A stretch of 64,000 nucleotides of DNA. It comes from a bacterium (GTDB taxonomy: Bacteria; Acidobacteriota; Thermoanaerobaculia; Multivoradales; J023). The notes under the pieces were generated by a model. It did no database searches, was not told where the DNA came from, and worked only from the letters and a program-made list of their open reading frames with translations. Every line of letters begins with the position of its first letter. Within the stretch, counting starts at the first letter, position 1. The position numbers were made by a program, and so were the translations under genes. Positions 7,677-15,500 of this stretch are shown piece after piece. The stretch spans positions 1 to 64,000 of the forward strand of contig JAAELT010000497.1 of NCBI GenBank assembly GCA_024226315.1, given 5' to 3'.

Positions 7677-7960
7677 CTACGCCCTGCGATCCAATCTCCG
7701 GTACTGGATCGACTCCGCGACGTGGGAAGCGCGGATGCCGTCACTTCCGTCGAGATCGGCCACTGTCCGCGAGACCCTCAGGATCCGAGAGACCGCCCAG
7801 GCCGAGAGCTTGAGGCGCTCGAAGGCGACCTCGAGCAAGCGCCGAGCGTCGGGCTCCAGTAGGCAGAAGCGTTCGAGATCCTCGGAGCCCATGCTGGCGT
7901 TGGTCGGCGTCGAGCAATCGGCGCCGAAGCGCTGCTGCTGGATCTCCTTGGCTTCGAGCG
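7677..7960 (-). pseudogene. 3' fragment of comM (remnant)
   Basis: About 94 codons matching the C-terminal end of the intact comM at 10689-12206 at high identity. For example, GSEDLERFCLLEPDARRLLE here matches GSEDLDRLCVLEPDARRLLD there, and both end QYRRLDRRA followed by the stop. Similarity continues about 30 bases beyond the stop (GGCTACGCCCTGCGATCCAA in both) and ends abruptly at about 7960. The ATPase core is missing. It is a duplicated or leftover 3' end in direct orientation to the full gene, 3 kb away. Confidence 0.85.
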
Positions 7961-8067
7961 GATGCCGGGCATCCGAAGGACCGGCAGGCCTCCTACTCGG
8001 TCACCGACTTCTCGTGGAGAGACCGGGCCACAGCCGGACTGCCCGGTGCTGGTATCTTCACGGGGGC

Positions 8068-8721
8068 ATGTTCGGCAACCGTCCCGCAATCCTCTTCGAC
8101 CTCGACGGCACGCTCGTCGACTCAGCGACCGATCTCGCCGCTACCGTGAACCATCTCCTGGAGCGCGACGGTCTGGACTCTCTGCCGCTCGCCGAGATCC
8201 GCCAGATGCTCGGTCCTGGTGCCTCGGTCGTGCTGCAACGAGCGTACGGCCGGTACGGCTCCCAGCCCCCATCCGACGCGCTGGAGCGCTTCCGGACCCA
8301 CTACCGTGACCACTGCACCGTCCACACCCGGCCCTATCCGGGCATCGTCGAGATGCTCGGGCAGTTGGCTGGACGATCGCTCGCGGTGGTCACGAACAAA
8401 CCCACCGACCAAGCCGAGAAGGTGGTCGGCGACTTGGGGCTGTCTCCCCTGATCCCACTCGTTGTGGGTCCCGAACTCGCCGAGCGGAGCAAGCCGGCGC
8501 CGGAGCATCTCTTCGCGGCGCTCAAGTGTCTGGGACGGCAACCGTCGGAGGCGGTAATCGTCGGTGACGGTACCACCGACATGCTGGCCGGCCGCGATGC
8601 CGGCACTGCGACGATAGCGGTGCTGTGGGGCTACCAAACCCGGGAGCAGCTGGCGCCGTGCGGACCCAACCACATGGTCGAGACGGTGTCGTCTTTGGAA
8701 GAGCTGCTGACCGGGACCTGA
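8068..8721 (+). CDS. HAD-family phosphatase, phosphoglycolate phosphatase-like
   Basis: A 217-residue HAD hydrolase. Motif I is ILFDLDGTLVDS at the N-terminus (Asp nucleophile plus Asp+2), motif II is VVTNKP, motif III is the Lys in ERSKPAPEHL, and motif IV is VIVGDGTTDMLAGRDAG. The alpha-helical cap between motifs I and II and the GxxxxxGRDAG end match the Gph/PGP subgroup, which removes phosphate from 2-phosphoglycolate formed during repair of 3'-phosphoglycolate DNA ends or by Rubisco. Substrate cannot be fixed from sequence. The start at 8068 gives the normal length, with a G-rich stretch just before the ATG. It lies between the two comM 3' copies. Confidence 0.87.
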   Translation: MFGNRPAILFDLDGTLVDSATDLAATVNHLLERDGLDSLPLAEIRQMLGPGASVVLQRAYGRYGSQPPSDALERFRTHYRDHCTVHTRPYPGIVEMLGQLAGRSLAVVTNKPTDQAEKVVGDLGLSPLIPLVVGPELAERSKPAPEHLFAALKCLGRQPSEAVIVGDGTTDMLAGRDAGTATIAVLWGYQTREQLAPCGPNHMVETVSSLEELLTGT

Positions 8722-9010
8722 TCCCCGCTCCAGCGAGTCAGGAGGTCCGTGCCGGCCCGAGAAACGCCGTGCCAGAGGGCCTGGAAGGGCCGTGGGACCT
8801 CCGGCAGCAATCTCACCTACCGGATGCGGGGATTGTCGTTGAGAGAGGGCCTTCCACGACGTCGGCCGGCGCCGTGGCTGCTAGGGAGCTGGAGTACAAT
8901 TGGGGCGGCCCTCACACGTCGCCGATGTTTTTGAGACGCCGAACGAGAGGCTGCCCCTCGCCTGGGCGGACGACTTTTCGAGACACTGCCGGGAGGGTGA
9001 CGACGGTTCC

Positions 9011-9337
9011 ATGACGAAGCGTATCCGCATCGGTGTCGACGACAAGATACCCGTCCCTTTCACCTTCAAGGAACGGGATCTTATCCTCGCAGAGACTTTC
9101 ATCGACATGAGCATGGACCAGGCTTTCCGCGTGGCTGAGGTCAAGGGTGGGCGCGTAGTCGTGCCGCTCACCTTGAGCGACATCGAAGATCTCATGGGGC
9201 ACGTCGCTGCGACCGCCAACCACACCGACGACCGGCAGCTGGAGAGGAAGCTCTATGCCATCTGGGAACGGCTCGACAAGTGCGAGAACCGTTACGAGGA
9301 CGAGCTCTCAGCACCACCGGGTGGCTGGAAATCCTGA
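9011..9337 (+). CDS. Conserved-looking hypothetical protein
   Basis: A 108-residue soluble protein starting MTKRIRIGVDDKIPVPFTFK. The middle reads like a folded alpha/beta domain (LILAETFIDMSMDQAF, VVVPLTLSDIEDLMGHVAA) with a helical C-terminus. I do not recognise it. A purine-rich GGGAGGG lies about 14 bases before the ATG. An upstream in-frame start at 8900 would add 37 residues and is less likely. No clear partner gene is nearby; remnants of recombinases lie just downstream. Confidence 0.6.
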   Translation: MTKRIRIGVDDKIPVPFTFKERDLILAETFIDMSMDQAFRVAEVKGGRVVVPLTLSDIEDLMGHVAATANHTDDRQLERKLYAIWERLDKCENRYEDELSAPPGGWKS

Positions 9338-9399
9338 GAGGGCGTGGACCGCAACGAAGGCCCAGAGGCCGCCGGGGTTGTGGTCGGTGGTTGGGGATG

Positions 9400-9480
9400 T
9401 CAGGCAGCCGTTGGCAGGTCGACGCTCTGCACGGACCGACGCTTGGCCTTCGCCCGGTGATTCGTCGCGAGAGTGGTAGG
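9400..9480 (-). pseudogene. Tyrosine-recombinase C-terminal remnant 1
   Basis: On the minus strand, after a one-base frame slip, the translation reads YHSRDE then HRAKAKRRSVQSVDLPTAA and a stop at 9400-9402. This parallels the end of remnant 2 (YDRRGEHAKCRAVQSIELPRLAA), which is the usual extreme C-terminus of phage-type integrases after the catalytic Tyr. The short length and the frame slip show it is dead. Confidence 0.55.
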
Positions 9481-9528
9481 TTGCCCTAAGAGATTTCAAG
9501 AGAGCGGAGCTGGAAGGAGGTGACATCA

Positions 9529-9585
9529 ATGAAGGTTCGTACTCACGTCAAAGCCGGAGACGGGGCAGAGCTGGTCGGCGGCTAA
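9529..9585 (+). CDS. 18-residue micropeptide gene
   Basis: Encodes MKVRTHVKAGDGAELVGG. The ribosome binding site AAGGAGGTGA, 5 bases before the ATG, is a near-perfect match to the 16S rRNA tail and far stronger than at neighbouring genes. The peptide is homologous to the 19-residue product at 47207-47266 (MGVKTDVRAGNGPVVDPIG): both have V[KR]T.V[KR]AG[DN]G. A GC-rich hairpin follows at 9600-9637. Two independent copies with the same SD and a similar following hairpin make chance unlikely. It has no signal peptide. It may be a signalling peptide, a leader or a modified-peptide precursor; function unknown. Confidence 0.65.
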   Translation: MKVRTHVKAGDGAELVGG

Positions 9586-9599
9586 TCGCTGTTTGACTC

Positions 9600-9637
9600 G
9601 GTCCCCTGGGAGCGCCGGGACACCGCCTCCCGGGACC
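9600..9637 (+). terminator. Hairpin after the 18-residue micropeptide gene
   Basis: GGTCCC-CT-GGGAG pairs with CTCCC-GGGACC (11 bp with a 2-base bulge), 15 bases past the micropeptide stop. No T-run follows. It parallels the smaller hairpin after the homologous micropeptide gene at 47207-47266. Confidence 0.5.
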
Positions 9638-9651
9638 TCCGGCCGTTGGCG

Positions 9652-9774
9652 TTAGGCTGCCAGCCGGGGGAGTTCGATGCTCTGCACCGCCCGGCACTTG
9701 GCGTGCTCGCCCCGGCGGTCGTAGTGGGCGGTGGTCGTGACGTCGGCATGCCCTGCGAGGCGAAGGCGAAAGAC
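9652..9774 (-). pseudogene. Tyrosine-recombinase C-terminal remnant 2
   Basis: The minus strand reads RLAGHADVTTTAHYDRRGEH and then AKCRAVQSIELPRLAA before a stop at 9652-9654. LAGHADVTTTAHYDRRGE is the classic end of the integrase catalytic domain, with the box II His (in GHADV) and the nucleophile Tyr (in HYDRRG). The reading frame upstream of RLAGH does not continue as an integrase, so only about 40 residues survive. Together with remnant 1 it marks past integration events beside comM. Confidence 0.75.
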
Positions 9775-9831
9775 GAGGATCGATCTTCTCCCGGGTGCCC
9801 AATCCGTAGTCTGGCATCCCGGCGCGTTGAC

Positions 9832-10497
9832 TCAGCTCGTGCCGCCGGCCGCCTTTACCGTCGGCCCCCGGTACCTCCCCAGGCGCCAGGTCAAGCCGAC
9901 GGAGAGGCTCAGCAGCTCGCGATCACGGTCGAAATCGTCTTCGAACGCCATCATCGAGGCCTCGAGGCGGACGGCTGTTCGCCCACGGCCGAAGAAGAAA
10001 CGGCTCCCAACGCCCACCTGCACCGCGCCGGAGGCCTCGTAGTCCTCATGGTAGCCGTGATGGCCGTGATGGCCGTGATGGCCGTGATGGCAGGAACTAC
10101 CGTGTTGGCCGTGGCAGTGATAGAACGGGAACGACTCCATCTCCACCGCCCCCAGACCTACGAGCACGTAGGGCACGACGGTTTCGTTGGGGTGCCAGTT
10201 GAAGACCGCATTGGCGAAGATGCCACCCAGGGCTTCGACGCCGTCCGGACCGCCACTGCCGATGCCCACGAGTTGGCCCTCGAGCTGGAAGAGATCGCTG
10301 AAGTGATAGCCGCCGCGGATCGAGGAGCGACTCTCGTCGCCGTAGTCGCCGCCGTCGAGGTCGACCCAGCCGACGTCGAAGCCGATCTCGCCGTTGCCTT
10401 CGAACACGCCGCCGGATGCCGGGGCAGCGAGCATTGACAGCAGGAGCAGGGGCAGGAGGAGGACGATCTGCTTAGAACTGTTGAATGTGGACCGCAT
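9832..10497 (-). CDS. Outer-membrane beta-barrel protein with His-rich loop
   Basis: A 221-residue protein starting MRSTFNSSKQIVLLLPLLLL, a clear signal peptide cleaved after APASG. The mature chain has alternating beta strands (FEGNGEIGFDVGWVDLDGG, VVPYVLVGLGAVEMES, LSLSVGLTWRLGRY) like a small OmpA/OmpW-type barrel. A loop at about residues 128-148 is extremely His-rich (HCHGQHGSSCHHGHHGHHGH). The DNA of the loop is a 9-base tandem repeat (CCGTGATGG on the plus strand), so it can expand or shrink. The loop could bind nickel, zinc or copper. A longer frame starting at 11127 runs antisense through comM and is not real. GGGAG precedes the ATG. Confidence 0.85.
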   Translation of the reverse strand: MRSTFNSSKQIVLLLPLLLLSMLAAPASGGVFEGNGEIGFDVGWVDLDGGDYGDESRSSIRGGYHFSDLFQLEGQLVGIGSGGPDGVEALGGIFANAVFNWHPNETVVPYVLVGLGAVEMESFPFYHCHGQHGSSCHHGHHGHHGHHGYHEDYEASGAVQVGVGSRFFFGRGRTAVRLEASMMAFEDDFDRDRELLSLSVGLTWRLGRYRGPTVKAAGGTS

Positions 10498-10562
10498 GTC
10501 AGTCTCCCAGAATTGCGCCGGGTTCGTCGCCGACCCGGCTCGGTTGCTGTGATCCAGGCTAG

Positions 10563-10606
10563 ACGAAAGCCTGCGCCCTGGCTTGATGGAATCGTGAGGC
10601 TTTCGT
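10563..10606. promoter_or_regulatory. Inverted repeat upstream of the barrel protein gene
   Basis: ACGAAAGCCT and AGGCTTTCGT, 10-bp perfect arms 24 bases apart, lying 66-109 bases upstream of the minus-strand ATG at 10497 and downstream of the comM stop at 10689. It may be an operator for the barrel gene or a comM transcript end. Confidence 0.45.
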
Positions 10607-10688
10607 GAGGAAATCGCATCCTGCTGCCCGTCAGGGGGTGGTCTCTCGATCGAGCGCGGCGCTCCGGCCGAGACCGGACCGAAGACGG

Positions 10689-12206
10689 CTACGCCCTGCG
10701 ATCCAACCTCCTGTACTGGATCGGCTCCGCGACATGGGACGCGCGGATGCCGTCGCTCCCATCGAGATCGGCAACCGTCCGCGAAACCCTCAGGATCCGA
10801 GAGACCGCCCGGGCCGAAAGCTTGAGGCGCTCGAAGGCAACGTCCAGTAAGCGCCGGGCGTCGGGCTCGAGCACACAGAGGCGGTCGAGATCCTCTGAGC
10901 CCATGCTGGCGTTGGTCGGCGCCGAGCAATCGGCGCCGAAGCGCCGCTGCTGGATCTCCCTGGCCTCCAGAACCCGCCGCGCCACCTCCGCACTCGGCTC
11001 GCCTGGCGGGCCCTTGAGCTCCTGGAGCGAGAGCGCCGGCACCTCGACGTGCATGTCGATGTGCTCCGCGAGCAGACGGCCGACGCGCGAGCGGTAGCGC
11101 TCGACGAGCCGCTCCGTGCAGCGACACTCGCGCCGGGGATCACCCAGGTGCCCGCACGGACACGGCGCCATCGCCGCAAAAAGAGCGAACCGCGCCGGGA
11201 ACTTGAATCGGCTGCTGCGGCGCACTACCGTTACCTCCCCGTCTTCGAGCGGCAGCCGCAAGGCCTCGAGCGCATCGCGCCGAAACTCCGGCAGTTCGTC
11301 CAGGAAGAGCACGCCGCCATGGGCCAGGCTGACTTCGCCGGGACGCGGGATGGATCCGCCTCCCAGGAGCCCGGCGCTCGAGACGCTCGAATGCGGACAC
11401 CGAAAGGGCCGCTGCTGGACGAGCCCCAGGGGCGGCTCCTCCGCTACCAACGACTGGATCTTAGTGACCGCGACCGACTCCGCCTGGCCCAGCGGAGGCA
11501 GGATCCCCGGCAGGCGCCGCGCCAGCATCGTCTTGCCCGAGCCTGGCGGGCCCACCATGAGCAGGTGGTGGCCACCGGCAGCGGCCACTTCGAGCGCCCG
11601 CTTGGCAGCCTCGCAGCCCCGGATGTCGGAGAGGTCGAGGTGCTTCGTACCGGCCTCCGCGAGTTCGTCGGAGGCTCGCGCGGCTGCGATCGGAGCGCGG
11701 CCGGCGAGATGCTCGACGGCCTCGGTCAGCGAGCAGACCGGAATCACTTTCACACCTTCAGCGACTGCGGCTTCGGCGGCGCTGCGAGCCGGCACAATGA
11801 GCTCGCGCAGCGCTTCACCGGCGGCCAGCTCGGCGAGGGCGAGAGCACCGCGTAGCGGACGCACCGAGCCATCGAAAGCAAGCTCACCGCAGAGGAGAGT
11901 CCCGTTGAGCGCCTCGGCCGGCAGCTCGCCCACAGCCGCCAGCAGGCCAAGAGCGATGGCGAGATCGAAGTAGCAGGACTGCTTGGGGAGGTCGACGGGC
12001 GGAAGGCGACAGGTGACCGCTCGCGGCGGCAGCTCGTAGCCGGAAGTCCCGATTGCGCGGCGGACGCGCTCGCGGCTCTCGCGCACCGCAGTCTCGCTGA
12101 GACCGGTGATCCGGAATCGTGGCAGACCGACGGAGACGTCGACTTCGACCTCCACCAGTCGGGCCTCGATCCCCCAGGGCGTCGCGGACTGAACTCGTGC
12201 CAGCAT
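10689..12206 (-). CDS. comM: ComM/YifB family AAA+ ATPase (magnesium chelatase-like)
   Basis: A 505-residue hexameric helicase-type ATPase that promotes branch migration during recombination of transformed DNA. The N-terminal Lon-protease-like fold is complete (MLARVQSATPWGIEARLVEV, then DLPKQSCYFDLAIALGLLAA). Next come Walker A GPPGSGKTMLARRLPGILPP, Walker B VLFLDELPEF, a Cys-rich APCPCGHLGDPRRECRCTE and the C-terminal Mg-chelatase helical domain ending QYRRLDRRA. AAGGAG lies 7 bases before the ATG. A family A palindrome is 36 bases upstream, shared with the ssb genes. A second copy of the last ~94 codons lies at 7677-7960. It diverges from the defence island starting at 12519. Confidence 0.96.
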   Translation of the reverse strand: MLARVQSATPWGIEARLVEVEVDVSVGLPRFRITGLSETAVRESRERVRRAIGTSGYELPPRAVTCRLPPVDLPKQSCYFDLAIALGLLAAVGELPAEALNGTLLCGELAFDGSVRPLRGALALAELAAGEALRELIVPARSAAEAAVAEGVKVIPVCSLTEAVEHLAGRAPIAAARASDELAEAGTKHLDLSDIRGCEAAKRALEVAAAGGHHLLMVGPPGSGKTMLARRLPGILPPLGQAESVAVTKIQSLVAEEPPLGLVQQRPFRCPHSSVSSAGLLGGGSIPRPGEVSLAHGGVLFLDELPEFRRDALEALRLPLEDGEVTVVRRSSRFKFPARFALFAAMAPCPCGHLGDPRRECRCTERLVERYRSRVGRLLAEHIDMHVEVPALSLQELKGPPGEPSAEVARRVLEAREIQQRRFGADCSAPTNASMGSEDLDRLCVLEPDARRLLDVAFERLKLSARAVSRILRVSRTVADLDGSDGIRASHVAEPIQYRRLDRRA

Positions 12207-12241
12207 GAGGTAGCTCCTTCTCGATGTGGATCGGAGAGTCG

Positions 12242-12260
12242 AGAGATCCGCAGGATCTCT
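12242..12260. promoter_or_regulatory. Family A palindrome upstream of comM
   Basis: AGAGATCC-GCA-GGATCTCT, 8-bp perfect arms, 36 bases upstream of the comM ATG, followed on the plus strand by TTCACCCCACG. It lies in the 312-base divergent gap between comM and the helicase gene; nothing else is visible in that gap. Confidence 0.65.
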
Positions 12261-12518
12261 TTCACCCCACGCTTCTCCGACCCTCCTCCCTCCGGGATCA
12301 GGGCTGAGCTGGCTGAGCCGCCGCACCTCCTGGAGTGAGTCCGGTAGGCGATTCGCCTGCAAGGACCACCGCAATGCCGCGAAGACCCAGTAGAATCATT
12401 GACTCTGGATCGATCTCAGCGAGACAGGAAGACGAGGAGGCTCGGTCTTTCCTGCCGTCTGCGTCTGCAGGACAGGGTAGAGCCCGTCCTGCTCCCGCCA
12501 GGGAGGAGTCGTAATCCC

Positions 12519-15500
12519 ATGGATGTTTTCGAGCTTCGAGATAGGGTCATCAGCGAGTACGGCTCCTACGTTCGGAGCTTCATCACGATCCGTGATCGGC
12601 GAATCGAGGATCTCGTCGACCAGGAGCTCGCTGGCGGTCGTCTGTGGCCTCAGCCGCTCATCCAGCTCAATCCCAACTTCAAACCGGGGGAACCGCTGCA
12701 GGATCTCGTCGACGAGGGCCTGCTCCACCCGGAATGCCTGAAGATCTTCCGGAAGAAGCCGACCCAGACCGACGATGAGGGCCCCCTTCGGTTCCATCAG
12801 CACCAGGTCGAGAGCATCCGGGCCGCGTCGGCCGGCGACAACTACGTCCTGACGACGGGTACCGGCTCGGGCAAGAGCCTCGCCTACATCGTGCCGATCG
12901 TCGATCACGTTCTGCACCGCGGCAGCGGGCGCGGTATCCAGGCGATCGTCATCTACCCGCTGAACGCGCTGGCCAACAGCCAGCTGGGCGAGCTGGAGAA
13001 GTTCTTGTGCCACGGCTACCCGGACGGCCAGCCGCCGGTGACCTTCCGGCGCTATACCGGCCAGGAATCCGAGGACGAGCGCCGGGAGATCATCGCGGAC
13101 CCGCCGGACATCCTGCTCACCAACTACGTAATGCTCGAGCTGGTGCTGACGCGGCCCTGGGAACACAAATTGGTAAGCGCCGCAGATGGGCTCAGGTTCC
13201 TGGTGCTCGACGAGTTGCACACGTACCGCGGGCGTCAGGGCGCCGACGTGGCGCTCCTGGCGAGGCGGGTGCGCGAGATGTGCCGGGCTCGCGAGCTGAT
13301 CTACGTCGGCACCTCAGCGACGCTGGCAGGCGGCGGGACCTGGGGCGAGCAGCAAAGCGAGGTCGCCGAAGTAGCGAGCAATCTCTTCGGCGCCGAGGTC
13401 GAGTCCCACCGGGTGATCGGTGAGACCCTGCAGCGATTGACTCCCCCGGCCCAGCTCGACGACCCCGGATTCATGGACCGGCTGGCGGACCGGATCCGTT
13501 CGGGACACGCGGCCGAGGATCAAAACGACTTCCTCGCCGACCCGCTCGCCTCCTGGACAGAGACGGCCCTGGGCCTCGAGGTGGAGCCGGGATCCGACCG
13601 TCTGATTCGAGCCGAGCCCCGCGCCCTGGTCGACCTGGCACCGGAGCTCGCCCGTTCGATCGGCGTCGATGCAGACCTGTGCGAAGGCGCGCTGCGCGAG
13701 ATTCTGTTGGCGGGATATCGGCTTCGCAACGACGCCGGGCAACCCAGCTTCGCCTTTCGGCTCCATCAGTTTGTCGCCAAGGGCGAAGCCGTCTACGCAA
13801 CCCTCGCACCGGAGGCCGAACGCTTCATCACCCTGCAGGCGCAGCAGTACGCCCCGGAAACGGAACGCCAGCGGATCCTGCTGCCGTTCGCGTTCTGCCG
13901 CGAGTGCGGCCAGGAGTACTACGTCGTCCGGCGGCAGCAGCCGGCGGGCGGACCGGCGACCTACTTCCCGCGAGAGCTCTCGGACCGTTTCGAAAACGAC
14001 GATGGCGAGCCCGGGTTCTTGCACCTCGATACCGTCGACCCCTGGCCCAGCGACGCCGAGGCCGTCCACGAGCGGCTACCCGAGAGCTGGATGGAGACCA
14101 AGCGATCCGGGAAGCGGGTGGTGCGCAAGGCCCGGCTGGACCGTCTGCCGCGCGAGATATTCCTCTCCCCCGACGGAGAAGAAGGCTCAGGGGATTTGCG
14201 CGCCCACTACTTCCGGGCACCGTTTCTCTTCTGCCTCCATTGCCGGATCACCTACGACGCTCACCAGACCTCGGACTACGGCAAGCTGGCGACTCTCGGC
14301 TCGGAGGGTCGGAGCACCGCCACCTCGGTTCTGTCACTGGCGGCGATCCGGGAGCTGCGCCGCAACGAGACCCTGCCAGCGCGCGCGCGCAAGCTGCTCA
14401 GCTTCACCGACAACCGCCAGGACGCCTCGCTCCAGGCGGGGCACTTCAACGACTTCGTCGAGATCACGCTGCTGCGATCAGGGCTGTGGCGGGCGATCGC
14501 CGCGGCGGGAGTCGCTGGTCTGCGGCACGATCAGCTGACGCAGAAGGTCTTCGAAGCGCTGAATCTGCCGCTCGAGTCGTACGCCGTCAATCCCGCGGTC
14601 CAGTACCTCCAGTTGGAGGAAACCCAGCGCGCCATGCGGCAGATGCTCGGCTACTACCTCTACCGCGATCTTCAGCGAGGCTGGCGTGTGACGTCACCGA
14701 ACCTCGAGCAGAGCGGCCTGCTTTCGATCGACTACGTGTCGCTCGAGGAGTTCTGCGGCGATCAGCAGCATTGGGACAGTCGCCATGCCGCGCTCGCGAC
14801 GGCACGGCCGGCCCACCGCGAGCGGGTCTGTCGCCTGCTCCTCGAGTACCTGCGCCGGGAGCTGGCGATCCGCGTCGGTTATCTCGACCCCGTCGAGCAA
14901 GAGAGTCTGCGCCAGCTGTCGAGCCAGTACCTCATCCCGCCCTGGGCTTTCGACGAGAGCGAGCGACTGCTCCGCAGCAGGATCGTGCTGCCGCGATCAC
15001 GGGGAGGTCGACGCGCGGCGGAGTACCTGACGTTCCTGTCACCCAGAGGCGGTCTCGGCCTGCTGCTCAAGCGTGCCGAGACCTTCCCGGATATCCAGGC
15101 GCCGTTGCGCGTCACAGACGCAGCCCAGATCCTCGAAGACCTGCTGGAGGCGTTGACCATCCCCGGTCTCGTGCACCGCGCCCTCGAGCCCCGGGACGGG
15201 CGAGACGACGATGTGGCGGGCTACCAGCTCAACGCATCCGCGATGGTCTGGCGGGCCGGCGACGGTACGCAGGGGTACCACGACCCGATCCGGGTTCCGA
15301 ATGCTCCCGAGGAGGGGCTGCGCACCAACCCGTTCTTCGTCGAGTTCTATCGCGGCGACACCGACGAGCTGAAAGCCCTCGAAGCGCGAGAGCACACGGC
15401 GCAGGTTCCGGGACCGATCCGCGAGGAGCGCGAAGAAGCGTTTCGTGAAGCCCGGTTGCCGATCCTCTACTGCTCGCCGACCATGGAGCTGGGGGTCGAC

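Noticed and set aside
8895..8900. TACAAT as a promoter for the 9011-9337 gene
   Set aside because: No acceptable -35 box lies at 16-18 bases upstream, so a promoter cannot be claimed.
9832..11127. 431-aa frame including the barrel protein
   Set aside because: The first 210 codons are antisense-frame sequence through comM; the signal peptide and GGGAG box place the start at 10497.
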